From Erwinia sorbitola (GTDB lineage Bacteria; Pseudomonadota; Gammaproteobacteria; Enterobacterales; Enterobacteriaceae), in assembly GCF_009738185.1 (NCBI RefSeq), contig NZ_CP046509.1:747501-811500 (forward strand): DNA of 64,000 bases. The letters run 5' to 3'. Both the position numbers and the translations under genes were made by a program. The notes under the pieces are model-generated. The model was not told the DNA's origin, did not search any database, and saw nothing but the letters and a program-made list of their open reading frames with translations. The number at the start of each line of letters is the position of its first letter. The stretch's first letter is position 1. Positions 1 to 8,660 of the stretch are shown here, piece by piece.

Positions 1-161
1 GGTAATCCTTTCCTGTGCGGGATAATGTAACAGTTAAATCAGTCGTAGGGGCTTGATTAGTCGAAATTTCCGTACCAGCTCGCATTTCAGGGATTGATGG
101 AGGGAAAGATTGGCCTGTCCAGGGTATGTTGCACGCATATGGAGAATGTGGATCGCAGGGT

Positions 162-1847
162 ATGTACGAATTTACGTTAATTTTACTGTTGTTACAGCAG
201 ATGTGTGTGTTTTTGGTCATCGCCTGGCTGATGAGCAAAACACGCCTGTTTATCCCTTTGATGCAGGTGACCGTGCGTCTGCCGCACAAGCTGCTGTGCT
301 ATATCACATTCTCAATTTTCTGCATTATGGGCACCTACTTTGGTCTGCATATCGAAGACTCCATCGCCAATACGCGCGCTATTGGGGCGGTGATGGGCGG
401 GCTGCTTGGCGGGCCAGTCGTTGGTGGTCTGGTTGGCCTGACCGGCGGCCTGCATCGTTACTCACTGGGGGGCATGACCGCCCTGAGTTGCATGATCTCC
501 ACCATCGCCGAAGGGTTGCTGGGCGGCCTGATGCACACCATTTTGATTAAACGCGGGCGGAGCGACAAAGTTTTCAGCCCGTTGACGGCCGGGGCGATTA
601 CCTTTATTGCCGAACTGGTTCAGATGGCGATTATCCTGCTGATTGCGCGCCCGTTTCAGGATGCACTGCACCTGGTACAGAGTATTGCGGCGCCGATGAT
701 GGTAACCAATACCATCGGCGCGGCGATGTTTATGCGCATCCTGCTGGATAAGCGGGCAATGTTTGAGAAATATACCACGGCGTTTTCAACCACGGCGCTA
801 AAGGTCGCCGCCTCTACCGAGGGGATATTGCGCCAGGGATTTAATGAAGAGAACAGCATGAAGGTAGCGCAGGTGCTCTACCAGGAGCTGGACATCGGAG
901 CGGTGGCAATTACTGACCGGGAAAAACTGCTGGCGTTTACCGGCACCGGTGACGACCACCATCTGCCGGGCAGGCCGATCTCATCGGCCTATACCTTACG
1001 CGCCATCGACAGCGGAGAAGTGGTGTATGCCGATGGTAACGAAGTGCCGTATCGCTGCTCACTGCATCCTCACTGCAAACTGGGCTCGACGCTGGTGATC
1101 CCGCTCAGGGGGGAGAATCAGCGGGTGATCGGCACCATCAAACTTTATGAGCCACGCAACCGGCTGTTCAGCTCCATCAACCGTACGCTGGGTGAAGGGA
1201 TCGCACAGCTGCTGTCTGCACAGATCCTTGCCGGGCAGTACGAGCGGCAGAAGGCGTTGCTGGCCCAGTCTGAGATCAAGCTGCTCCATGCTCAGGTAAA
1301 CCCGCATTTCCTGTTTAATGCGTTAAATACCCTGATGGCGGTAATCCGCCACGACAGCGAAAAAGCCGGTCAGCTGGTGCAGTATCTCTCTACCTTCTTC
1401 CGAAAAAATCTGAAGCGTCCGTCAGAAATTGTCACTCTGGCGAATGAAATTGAACATGTTAATGCCTACCTGCAAATTGAGCAGGCGCGTTTTCAGTCAA
1501 GACTCTGTATCCGGCTGCGGGTGCCTGAGGAGCTGGCTCATTTCCAGCTTCCTGCTTTCACCCTGCAACCAATTGTGGAAAATGCCATTAAGCATGGCAC
1601 GTCGCAGCTGCTGGGAGTCGGGGTAATTACCCTCCAGGCCAGCCGTGACGGGCAGCATCTGGTGCTGGATATTGAAGATAATGCCGGGCTGTATCAGCCG
1701 GAAGAGAGCAGCGGTGGGCTGGGAATGAGCCTGGTGGATAAACGTTTGCGCGTGCGATATGGCGATGCTTACGGTCTTACCGTCACCTGTGAGAAGGATA
1801 GTCTCACCCGTATCACCCTGCGGTTGCCGCTGGAGGAATCTGTATGA
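162..1847 (+). CDS. btsS: BtsS, pyruvate-sensing histidine kinase (LytS family)
   Basis: Inner-membrane sensor kinase of 561 aa, the same length as E. coli BtsS (YehU) and very similar along its whole length. Residues 1-200 are the multi-helix 5TM-LYT type sensor. A GAF-like domain follows (about 210-345), then a LytS-type kinase core with the phospho-acceptor His382 in NPHFLFN and an ATP-binding C-terminus. In E. coli BtsS binds extracellular pyruvate and phosphorylates BtsR. The start at 162 (MYEFTLILL) matches the E. coli N-terminus; an upstream ATG at 126 would add 12 unrelated residues. The stop overlaps btsR by 4 bases, so the two are co-translated. The 161 bases before it show no gene. 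Confidence 0.95.
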   Translation: MYEFTLILLLLQQMCVFLVIAWLMSKTRLFIPLMQVTVRLPHKLLCYITFSIFCIMGTYFGLHIEDSIANTRAIGAVMGGLLGGPVVGGLVGLTGGLHRYSLGGMTALSCMISTIAEGLLGGLMHTILIKRGRSDKVFSPLTAGAITFIAELVQMAIILLIARPFQDALHLVQSIAAPMMVTNTIGAAMFMRILLDKRAMFEKYTTAFSTTALKVAASTEGILRQGFNEENSMKVAQVLYQELDIGAVAITDREKLLAFTGTGDDHHLPGRPISSAYTLRAIDSGEVVYADGNEVPYRCSLHPHCKLGSTLVIPLRGENQRVIGTIKLYEPRNRLFSSINRTLGEGIAQLLSAQILAGQYERQKALLAQSEIKLLHAQVNPHFLFNALNTLMAVIRHDSEKAGQLVQYLSTFFRKNLKRPSEIVTLANEIEHVNAYLQIEQARFQSRLCIRLRVPEELAHFQLPAFTLQPIVENAIKHGTSQLLGVGVITLQASRDGQHLVLDIEDNAGLYQPEESSGGLGMSLVDKRLRVRYGDAYGLTVTCEKDSLTRITLRLPLEESV

Positions 1848-2563
1848 TAAGTGTATTGATTGTTGATGATGAACCATTAGCTCGTGAAAACCTGCGAGTC
1901 CTGTTACAGAAAGAGCCGGATATAGAGATTGTCGGCGAGTGTGGAAATGCCGTTGAGGCAATCGGCATGGTGCATAAACTGCGCCCTGATGTACTGTTCC
2001 TGGATATCCAGATGCCGCGCATCAGTGGTCTGGAAATGGTGAGTATGCTCGACCCGGAGGAGCGTCCGTGGATCGTGTTTCTTACCGCTTTTGATGAATT
2101 TGCCGTGCAGGCATTCGAGGAGCATGTCTTCGACTACCTGCTGAAACCGGTGGAGGCACCAAGGTTACAGAAAACGCTGATGCGTCTGCGCCATGACCGC
2201 CACGGGCAAGATGTTTCCGTGCTGCCGGACAGCCAGGAAGACCTGAAGTATATTCCTTGCAGTGGTCAGAGCCGTATCTATCTGTTGCAGATGGAAGAGG
2301 TGGTGTTTGTCAGTAGCAGGCTGAGTGGGGTGTACGTGACCAGTCAGGAGGGGAAAGAGGGTGTTACTGAACTGACTCTGCGCACGCTGGAAAACCGAAC
2401 GCCATTGCTGCGCTGTCATCGCCAGTTTCTGGTGAATATGGCGCATCTGAAAGAGATACGCCTTGAGGATAACGGCCAGGCAGAACTGCTACTGAGTGGG
2501 GGGCATACCGTGCCAGTGAGTCGCCGCTATCTGAAAACGTTGAAGGAGGCGGTGGGGCTGTAA
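1844..2563 (+). CDS. btsR: BtsR, LytTR-family response regulator
   Basis: Response regulator of 239 aa, equal in length to E. coli BtsR (YehT). The N-terminal receiver domain has the acidic pair D8/D9 and the phospho-acceptor D54 in LFLDIQMP. The C-terminal half (about 135-239) is a LytTR DNA-binding domain. In E. coli it activates the pyruvate transporter gene btsT. Here btsT sits only 1.2 kb away on the opposite strand, and its upstream region holds two copies of ACCGCTTA, the kind of direct repeat BtsR binds. The gene overlaps btsS by 4 bases. Confidence 0.95.
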   Translation: MISVLIVDDEPLARENLRVLLQKEPDIEIVGECGNAVEAIGMVHKLRPDVLFLDIQMPRISGLEMVSMLDPEERPWIVFLTAFDEFAVQAFEEHVFDYLLKPVEAPRLQKTLMRLRHDRHGQDVSVLPDSQEDLKYIPCSGQSRIYLLQMEEVVFVSSRLSGVYVTSQEGKEGVTELTLRTLENRTPLLRCHRQFLVNMAHLKEIRLEDNGQAELLLSGGHTVPVSRRYLKTLKEAVGL

Positions 2564-2571
2564 CGCCAGCG

Positions 2572-3534
2572 TTAAGTGGTTTTTAGCCTGGCAAAAGCGG
2601 CGCGGATTTCCTCTTCCGGCAGCTGGATACCGATAAACACCAGGGTGCTGGCAGGTTGCTCATCCTGTTGCCATTCACGATCCCAGTCAGCGCTGTAAAG
2701 GCGCTGTACGCCCTGGAATAGCAGGCGGCAGGGTTGATCGGCAATCCAAAGCATCCCTTTGTAGCGCAGTAGTTTATCGGCAAACCCGGCCAGCAGGTTC
2801 TCCATCACTTTGGAGACTTCTGCCAGCACTAACGGGTAGTCCAGCTCCAGCACTACCGAGGAAATATCATTCTGCTGCTGCGGGATAAACTGGAAACGCG
2901 GTTTTGGCGTGACTATTGTCTCTTCAAGCATAAAACCACGAGTATCAAACAGTAGCGCGAGGTCGATATTACCATTAATTACCGGGTAGATTGGCGCTCG
3001 CGCATTGATACGCTGTAAACGCTCCATCAGCTCCGGTGGCGTACCGCTGATGTCGGTTTTGGTCAGCAAAATGCGGTCGGCGTAGCCGATCTGCGACTGC
3101 GCCAGAGTGAACTGATCCATCTGTTGTCCGGCATGAACGGCATCCACCAGAGCAATCACGCCATCTAAAAGATAGCGCTGACAGAGGATCTCATGGGAGA
3201 AAAAGGTCTGAATAATCGGGCCAGGATCGGCCATGCCAGTGCATTCAATAATTAAGCGATCGAAAGCGATATCGCCGCTATCACGGCTGTCGAGCAGGTC
3301 GAGCAGCGCTGTTTCCAGCTCGCCGGAGCGTGTGCAGCAGATGCAGCCGTTGGTGAGCGTGGTGATCTGCGTGGCGCGATCGCCCAGCAGCTGGTTATCG
3401 ACGGCGACGGCACCAAACTCATTCTCAATGACTGCGATCTTATAATCCTGCTGTTCATGCAGAATATGCCGTAGCAGCGTGGTTTTACCCGCGCCAAGAA
3501 AACCGGTCAGTACCGTAACGGCTATTGGTTTCAT
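2572..3534 (-). CDS. yjiA: YjiA, COG0523 metal-associated GTPase
   Basis: Cytosolic GTPase of 320 aa in the CobW/COG0523 G3E family. Visible motifs are Walker A GFLGAGKTT near the N-terminus, the metal-binding CICC motif, the ECTGMADP switch region, TKTD as the guanine-specificity motif and a C-terminal CobW domain. E. coli YjiA (318 aa) binds zinc and other metals; its physiological partner is not settled. The start at 3534 (MKPIAVTVLTG) matches E. coli MNPIAVTLLTG; the longer frame starting at 3585 overlaps yjiX and is unlikely. It follows yjiX by 13 bases in the btsT-yjiX-yjiA order also found in E. coli. Confidence 0.93.
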   Translation of the reverse strand: MKPIAVTVLTGFLGAGKTTLLRHILHEQQDYKIAVIENEFGAVAVDNQLLGDRATQITTLTNGCICCTRSGELETALLDLLDSRDSGDIAFDRLIIECTGMADPGPIIQTFFSHEILCQRYLLDGVIALVDAVHAGQQMDQFTLAQSQIGYADRILLTKTDISGTPPELMERLQRINARAPIYPVINGNIDLALLFDTRGFMLEETIVTPKPRFQFIPQQQNDISSVVLELDYPLVLAEVSKVMENLLAGFADKLLRYKGMLWIADQPCRLLFQGVQRLYSADWDREWQQDEQPASTLVFIGIQLPEEEIRAAFARLKTT

Positions 3535-3547
3535 GATGTTTTCCTTA

Positions 3548-3751
3548 TCAGCAGCAGCGCATGCCGCCTTTCCCATCTCCGCCATAGCGCGCCTGCTGGC
3601 GCTCCCGGAAGAACTCTTTATAGGTCATTACCGGTTTATCCGGATGATTGGTCTGCATGTGTTCCACGTAGGTATCGTAATCAGGAATGCCGACCAGCAT
3701 ACGGGCGGCCTGGCCGAGATATTTTTTCGCAGCGCCCAGATTATCAAACAT
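3548..3751 (-). CDS. yjiX: YjiX, small YbdD/YjiX-family protein
   Basis: Small conserved cytoplasmic protein of 67 aa, the length of E. coli YjiX, ending in GKGGMRCC. The family always travels with CstA-type transporters (yjiX with btsT, ybdD with cstA); its molecular role is unknown to me. It lies 42 bases downstream of btsT and 13 bases upstream of yjiA. A GGAAGA ribosome-binding sequence precedes the ATG. The perfect palindrome at 3767-3786 separates it from btsT. Confidence 0.92.
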   Translation of the reverse strand: MFDNLGAAKKYLGQAARMLVGIPDYDTYVEHMQTNHPDKPVMTYKEFFRERQQARYGGDGKGGMRCC

Positions 3752-3766
3752 GCACTCTTCCTTTAG

Positions 3767-3786
3767 GGGCGAGGCATGCCTCGCCC
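3767..3786. repeat. 20-bp perfect palindrome between btsT and yjiX
   Basis: GGGCGAGGCATGCCTCGCCC is a perfect palindrome in the 42-base gap between btsT and yjiX. There is no following T-run in the btsT direction, so it is more like a REP-type mRNA-stabilising hairpin or partial attenuator than a full terminator. It resembles the GTCAGGC palindromes near 52439 and 56833. Confidence 0.7.
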
Positions 3787-3793
3787 GCTGTCA

Positions 3794-5947
3794 TTAATGG
3801 CCGGATGAAACCTTGATGCCTTCTTTCGGGATGGCAACATACGGTGTTTCAGTATCCGTTGGCGTATCAGACTGGCGTGCCTTCAGCCAGGCTTTAATGC
3901 CGTAGAAGATAATACTGTACACCACCACAAGGAACAGAATACTCAGACCGGCATTCGTGTAGTTGTTGATCACAATATGATTCATATTGCTGATCTGCTG
4001 GGCGGTTAAATCGGCACCCCCGGCGGCAACTTTGGCTTTGTACTCGCTGGCCATATAGAAGAAGCCTTCCATCTGCGGATTGCTGCTGAACAGCTTCAGG
4101 CCCAGAGCCCAGGTCGTACAAATCAGCAGCCAGATGGCTGGCACCATTGTTACCCAGATGTACTGCGTACGCTTCATCTTAATCAGCACGACGCTCGCCA
4201 GTACCAGCGCCACTGCGGCCAGCATCTGGTTAGAGATACCGAACAGCGGCCACAGGCTTTTGACACCGCCCAGCGGATCGACCACACCCTGATACAGCAG
4301 GTAGCCCCACAGTCCGACACAGCCTGCGGTGCCAATAATACCCGCCAGCAGAGAATCGGTTTTCTTCAGGAACGGCACGAAGTTACCCAGCAGATCCTGC
4401 AACATAAAGCGGCCCGAACGGGTACCGGCGTCCAGCGCGGTGAGGATAAACAGTGCTTCAAACAGGATGCCAAAGTGATACCAGAAGCCCATATCGGCGA
4501 ATGGAATAATCTTGTGGAACACGTGGGCAATCCCGACGGCCAGCGTTGGTGCGCCGCCCGCACGGTTCAGCACTGAGGGTTCACCAATATCTTTCGCCGT
4601 TTGCAGAATATCTTCAGGGGAAATAACAAAGCCCCAGGAGCTGACGGTAGCGGCCGCATGGGCTGTTACTTCCTGTAGCTGCGCCATAATCATCGGCGCG
4701 TTGGCTCCGCCCAGCTCATGCAGATTTGGCATCACAATGCCGAGGCCGGCCGGTGGGGTATTCATAGCGAAATAGAGGCCCGGTTCGATTATCGAGGCAG
4801 CAACCAGCGCCATCACCGCAACAAAGGACTCCATCAACATTGCGCCATAACCGATAAAGCGCGCATCGGTTTCACAGGCCAGCAGCTTCGGCGTGGTGCC
4901 GGAAGCGATCAGCGCATGGAAGCCAGAAACGGCACCGCAGGCGATAGTAATAAACAGGAACGGGAACAGCGCGCCCTTCCACAGCGGGCCGGTACCATCA
5001 ATGTACTGGGTCAGCGCCGGCATTTTCAGTTCCGGGTTGAGGATAACAATCCCGATTGCCAGACCAACAATCACACCGATTTTCAGGAAGGTAGCCAGAT
5101 AATCACGCGGGGCCAGAATCAGCCAGACCGGCAGCAGCGCGGAAATAAAGGCATAGCCAATCAGGGTAAAGGTAATCGTGGTGTCTTTGAAGGTCAGCGC
5201 CGGGCCCCAGTAAGGATCGTGGGCAATCACGCCGCCAAAATAGATCGAAGCAATCAGCAGAACCACACCAATCACCGAAATCTCACCCACCCGCCCGGGC
5301 CGGATATAGCGCATATAGATGCCCATAAACAGCGCAATCGGCACCGTTGAGCAGACGGTAAAGACTCCCCACGGGCTTTCTGCCAGGGCTTTCACCACGA
5401 TCAGCGCCAGTACCGCCAGGATGATAATCATGATCAGGAAACAGCCAAACAGAGCAATGGTGCCAGGAACCGGGCCCATCTCATTCTTGATCATCTCACC
5501 CAGTGAGGCACCGTTACGGCGCTGGGAGATAAACAGCACCATAAAGTCCTGTACCGCTCCCGCCAGTACAACCCCTGCCAGCAGCCACAGCACGCCGGGC
5601 AGATAGCCCATCTGTGCAGCCAGCACCGGGCCGACTAGCGGGCCAGCTCCGGCAATTGCTGCAAAGTGGTGACCGAACAGGACGTTACGATTGGTCGGCA
5701 CATAGTTCAGGCCATCATTATTGATCACCGCCGGAGTGGCGCGTGTCGGATCCAGTCTCATCACTTTCTGGGCAATGTAGAGGCTGTAATAGCGATATGC
5801 CACCAGATAGACCGACACGGATGCGACGACGATCCACAGTGCGCTGATATGTTCACCGCGTCGCAGTGCGACCACGGCCAGGCAACACGCTCCGATGATT
5901 CCGAGAATCATCCAGGGTATGTGCTTGAATATTTTATTTTTATTCAT
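3794..5947 (-). CDS. btsT: BtsT, high-affinity pyruvate:proton symporter (CstA family)
   Basis: Polytopic inner-membrane transporter of 717 aa (E. coli BtsT/YjiY is 716 aa), similar end to end. It has the CstA N-terminal block with conserved HHFAAIAGAGPLVGP and many hydrophobic helices. E. coli BtsT imports pyruvate in symport with protons and is induced by BtsSR. The ATG at 5945-5947 is preceded by an AGGTTCCC region rather than a strong Shine-Dalgarno. The upstream DNA to 6100 carries the predicted BtsR direct repeats. The downstream genes yjiX and yjiA are probably in the same transcript. Confidence 0.95.
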   Translation of the reverse strand: MNKNKIFKHIPWMILGIIGACCLAVVALRRGEHISALWIVVASVSVYLVAYRYYSLYIAQKVMRLDPTRATPAVINNDGLNYVPTNRNVLFGHHFAAIAGAGPLVGPVLAAQMGYLPGVLWLLAGVVLAGAVQDFMVLFISQRRNGASLGEMIKNEMGPVPGTIALFGCFLIMIIILAVLALIVVKALAESPWGVFTVCSTVPIALFMGIYMRYIRPGRVGEISVIGVVLLIASIYFGGVIAHDPYWGPALTFKDTTITFTLIGYAFISALLPVWLILAPRDYLATFLKIGVIVGLAIGIVILNPELKMPALTQYIDGTGPLWKGALFPFLFITIACGAVSGFHALIASGTTPKLLACETDARFIGYGAMLMESFVAVMALVAASIIEPGLYFAMNTPPAGLGIVMPNLHELGGANAPMIMAQLQEVTAHAAATVSSWGFVISPEDILQTAKDIGEPSVLNRAGGAPTLAVGIAHVFHKIIPFADMGFWYHFGILFEALFILTALDAGTRSGRFMLQDLLGNFVPFLKKTDSLLAGIIGTAGCVGLWGYLLYQGVVDPLGGVKSLWPLFGISNQMLAAVALVLASVVLIKMKRTQYIWVTMVPAIWLLICTTWALGLKLFSSNPQMEGFFYMASEYKAKVAAGGADLTAQQISNMNHIVINNYTNAGLSILFLVVVYSIIFYGIKAWLKARQSDTPTDTETPYVAIPKEGIKVSSGH

Positions 5948-6254
5948 AGGGAACCTGGTTTTTTATCAAGAGGAATTGTCTTTAATTGAAAAGATTTGTA
6001 TACCGCGGCTATGGTGGCGAATTTCAATAGCCACGGGGGGGATAATTCGTTGAGTGGCCGTATGGGGGGTTAAGCGGTAGCTTACCGACGTAAGCGGTTT
6101 TGGCGGTTAATATCAGGGGCAAAATATGTGACTGAGGTCTCACTGAAACGGTGTTCTCTTCGGCGGGCTGCGCACTCCAATAGTGTTCCGGCGCGATAAA
6201 TCACGTATCGACGAGGGCGACAGAGTCATTCTTTTACTGCTGTGGAGTAACACG
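5948..6254. other. btsT leader/promoter region
   Basis: A gene-free stretch between btsT and the terminator of the sugar-isomerase gene, both read leftward. It holds the ACCGCTTA direct repeats (6071-6098), a run of G at 6034-6040 and another at 6065-6069. I see no coding potential or RNA gene here. Confidence 0.6.
6071..6098 (-). promoter_or_regulatory. Predicted BtsR binding site (two direct repeats)
   Basis: On the minus strand ACCGCTTA occurs twice (6091-6098 and 6071-6078) with a 12-base spacer, about 125 bases upstream of the btsT start. E. coli BtsR (YehT) recognises a pair of ACC(G/A)CT(C/T)A repeats, which I recall as separated by 13 bases. The sequence match is exact; the spacing is one base shorter than my recollection. 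Confidence 0.7.
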
Positions 6255-6282
6255 AAAAGTGGCTGCACACGGAGCAGCCACT
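6255..6282 (-). terminator. Terminator of the sugar-catabolic operon
   Basis: AGTGGCTGC at 6258-6266 pairs with GCAGCCACT at 6274-6282 (9-bp perfect stem, 7-base loop). Read on the minus strand the hairpin is followed by TTTT. It lies 16 bases past the stop of the isomerase-like gene. Confidence 0.65.
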
Positions 6283-6297
6283 AAAGTAGCGATGGAA

Positions 6298-7239
6298 TTA
6301 CTGGCTAATAGTCTGTTGCAGAGCAGCAACCGAAGAGGTAACGCCAGCCTCAACGGACATGGTGAGATCTTCCATCTCCAGCGATACCCAGTCGTTGTAG
6401 CCCATCATGCGCACCACCGAGAAGAACTCTTTCCACCATTGCAGATCCTGACCGCAGCCCACCGCTACATAGTTCCACGCACGGTTGGCTACATCTTCTA
6501 CCGGCTTGGTCTCCAGCAGACCATTAATGCCCACCAGTCCGCGTTCCAGCCGCACATCTTTACCGTGCACGTGGTGAATCGCCGGGCCAAGTGCGCGGGC
6601 AGCGGCAATCGGATCGGCACCCATCCACAGCAGGTGGCTGGGGTCGAGATTCAGGCCGACGGTAGGCCCGACGGCATCGCGCAGGCGGAACAGCGTCTCC
6701 GGGTTCCAGACCAGCATTGAACTAAAGTTCTCCAGCGCAAATTTCTCCACGCCGCACTCTTTGGCACGGGCGACCAGGCCCTGCCAGTAAGGGATCGCCA
6801 CTTCATTCCACTGATAATCCAGGCACTCCTTAAGCGTTGGCGGCCAGCTAACGGTATAGGTAATCCAGTTCGGAATGGTGTCGTGAGGGCTGGCAGGAGG
6901 CAGGCCGCTCATCATCACGATTTTCTTCACGCCCAGCAAACCGGCCAGCTGTAGCGCTTTATCGGTATCGCTTTTATGCCGCTGACCAAGTTCACCCGGA
7001 TCGAGTGGATTACCGGAGACATTCAGCGCGGCAATCTGCATTCCACGGCTTTCCAGCGCCTGCATTACCTGCTGGCGTTTAGCCGGACTGGCCAGCAGTT
7101 CATCGGTGCGCAGATGGGGAGCGCCCGACCAGCCGCCGGTAGTCATTTCCACGCCTTTAACGCCCAGCTCCAGCAGCTTATCCAGCATCTGTTCAAAGGG
7201 CAGGTGGCCCAGGCTATCGGTACAGAACGATAATTTCAT
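6298..7239 (-). CDS. Sugar phosphate isomerase/epimerase, xylose-isomerase-like TIM barrel
   Basis: A 313-aa protein of the AP-endonuclease-2/xylose-isomerase-like TIM barrel family, which includes IolE dehydratases and 3-keto-sugar epimerases. Metal-site signatures are visible: ALENFSS, LNLDPSHLLWMG and HHVHGKD, followed by a C-terminal SLEMED. The start at 7239 (MKLSFCTDSLGH) fits the family; the frame extends upstream but with no family-like sequence. It follows the oxidoreductase gene by 10 bases. That pairing suggests it rearranges or dehydrates the keto-sugar made by the oxidoreductase, as in inositol or keto-glucoside pathways. The substrate cannot be told from sequence. Confidence 0.8.
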   Translation of the reverse strand: MKLSFCTDSLGHLPFEQMLDKLLELGVKGVEMTTGGWSGAPHLRTDELLASPAKRQQVMQALESRGMQIAALNVSGNPLDPGELGQRHKSDTDKALQLAGLLGVKKIVMMSGLPPASPHDTIPNWITYTVSWPPTLKECLDYQWNEVAIPYWQGLVARAKECGVEKFALENFSSMLVWNPETLFRLRDAVGPTVGLNLDPSHLLWMGADPIAAARALGPAIHHVHGKDVRLERGLVGINGLLETKPVEDVANRAWNYVAVGCGQDLQWWKEFFSVVRMMGYNDWVSLEMEDLTMSVEAGVTSSVAALQQTISQ

Positions 7240-7249
7240 CTTGCTAACC

Positions 7250-8428
7250 TTACTCGTAATTAACCCAGGTGGAGCCGTTGTCGGCAGAACGTACACAGTT
7301 TTCAATCCAGCGAACGCCTTCAAGACCGGCGTTAATATCGGGATAGATCAGGTTATCCAGCGTCTGCTGGTCACCGCGCTGCTGTGCGCTGATAGCAATG
7401 GCGAATTTCAGATAGATATTGGCCCAGGACTCCGCCAGTCCTTCGGTGTGCAGTGCCCCAAGACGCTCACAGGCCAGGGCGCTTTCATCAAGGTAGGGCA
7501 TACCGTGGTGCATCATCTGCGTTGGTTTACCCTGGATTTCGTACTTCAGCTCACCGGGGTTGTAGTCACTCCATTCCAGGCTGGCCTGCGAACCAATCAC
7601 GCGAATAAACTGGCTGTCCATAGAACCGGCATTAATCGATGACGCCCACATACGGCCAACCGCGCCACCTTCGTAATGCATCAGCACCATGGCGTTATCT
7701 TCCAGCGGCGCGCGTGACGGGATAAAGCTCTGGCGATCGCACAGCAGCGATTTGATATGCAGATCCGGCAGCACCAGCTGAGAGATATAGAAGGTATGGG
7801 TGGAAATATCGCCAAGGACAAAGGTCGGCCCGGCGATTTTTGGATCGACACGCCACTTCTGCGACTCGCTAAATTTGTCGGCGCTGTCATTGGCGCTGAA
7901 GCCGTGGGTGTACTGCAACTCCACCATCCGTACTTCGCCGATTTCACCGTTAGCGATCATCGCCCGCATCTGCATCAGCAGCGGGTGGCCGGAGAAGCCA
8001 TAAGTGACGCCGACAATCAGACCTTTGGCCGCGGCCAGCGCTTTGATTTCACGCGCTTCAGCGCTGGTGAAGAACAGCGGTTTTTCGCAGATAACGTGAA
8101 TACCTGCATTCAGCGCCGCTTTGGTGATTTCATAGTGGGTGCCGTTTGGCGTGGCGATGGTGACCACCTCGATACCGTCAGCGCGCTTCGCCTCTTCGGA
8201 CAGCAGCTGGTGATAATCGTCGTAACAGCGATCCGCTGCAACGCCAAGATTAATACCGAAATCACGGCCTCGTGCGGCGTCAATATCAAACGCGCAGGCG
8301 ACCAGCTGATAGGCAGTATTGTCGCGCAGTGCACCGCTACGGTGCTTGTAGCCCACCTGGCTCAGGCGGCCACCGCCAATCATTGCCCAGCGTAAAGGGC
8401 GGGGGATCTTACGTTCACCATTTAACAT
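7250..8428 (-). CDS. Gfo/Idh/MocA-family NAD(P)-dependent sugar oxidoreductase
   Basis: A 392-aa oxidoreductase. The N-terminal Rossmann fold begins with AMIGGGRLSQVGY, and the family motif around the catalytic lysine, ICEKPLFFT, is present. The C-terminal half is the MocA-type alpha/beta domain. Such enzymes oxidise sugars, sugar alcohols or inositols, often at C3. The start at 8428 (MLNGERKIP) is set by the AGGAGT ribosome-binding site just upstream; the longer frame to 8602 would run through the operator at 8448-8467. A LacI-type operator 20 bases before the start suggests its own repressed promoter. Confidence 0.85.
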   Translation of the reverse strand: MLNGERKIPRPLRWAMIGGGRLSQVGYKHRSGALRDNTAYQLVACAFDIDAARGRDFGINLGVAADRCYDDYHQLLSEEAKRADGIEVVTIATPNGTHYEITKAALNAGIHVICEKPLFFTSAEAREIKALAAAKGLIVGVTYGFSGHPLLMQMRAMIANGEIGEVRMVELQYTHGFSANDSADKFSESQKWRVDPKIAGPTFVLGDISTHTFYISQLVLPDLHIKSLLCDRQSFIPSRAPLEDNAMVLMHYEGGAVGRMWASSINAGSMDSQFIRVIGSQASLEWSDYNPGELKYEIQGKPTQMMHHGMPYLDESALACERLGALHTEGLAESWANIYLKFAIAISAQQRGDQQTLDNLIYPDINAGLEGVRWIENCVRSADNGSTWVNYE

Positions 8429-8447
8429 TTTCGACTCCTGAATTATG

Positions 8448-8467
8448 TTTTGCACCCGGGTGCAAAA
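8448..8467. promoter_or_regulatory. LacI-family operator 1
   Basis: TTTTGCACCCGGGTGCAAAA, a perfect 20-bp palindrome 20 bases upstream of the oxidoreductase start. It shares the core GCACCCGGGTGC with three other sites between here and 9790. Confidence 0.85.
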
Positions 8468-8607
8468 CGGGGCGTAACTGCTTCCGTTTCCAAACGAGCC
8501 AGGGGGGATGCGGTGCTCGTCATAGGCTGCACTCTTCAAGATGACGAATATTAAGTCAATCCAGATAGTGCAAAATTCACCAGTTTGATCACAAAATTTC
8601 AACCTAA

Positions 8608-8621
8608 TGCACCCGGGTGCA
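8608..8621. promoter_or_regulatory. LacI-family operator 2
   Basis: TGCACCCGGGTGCA, a perfect palindrome in the 232-base gap between the binding-protein gene and the oxidoreductase gene. Its centre is about 157 bases from operator 1, a spacing compatible with repression looping. Confidence 0.8.
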
Positions 8622-8660
8622 CAATTTTTTAACCCGGTGAAATCAGCGCGGCTTTACCTG

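Noticed and set aside
4718..5350. Open frame of 210 codons antisense to btsT
   Set aside because: Arginine/glutamine/asparagine-rich translation typical of an antisense shadow of a membrane protein gene.
6127..6142. CRP site upstream of btsT (TGTGA...TCAC)
   Set aside because: The half-sites are separated by 7-8 bases instead of 6, so it does not fit a CRP dimer.
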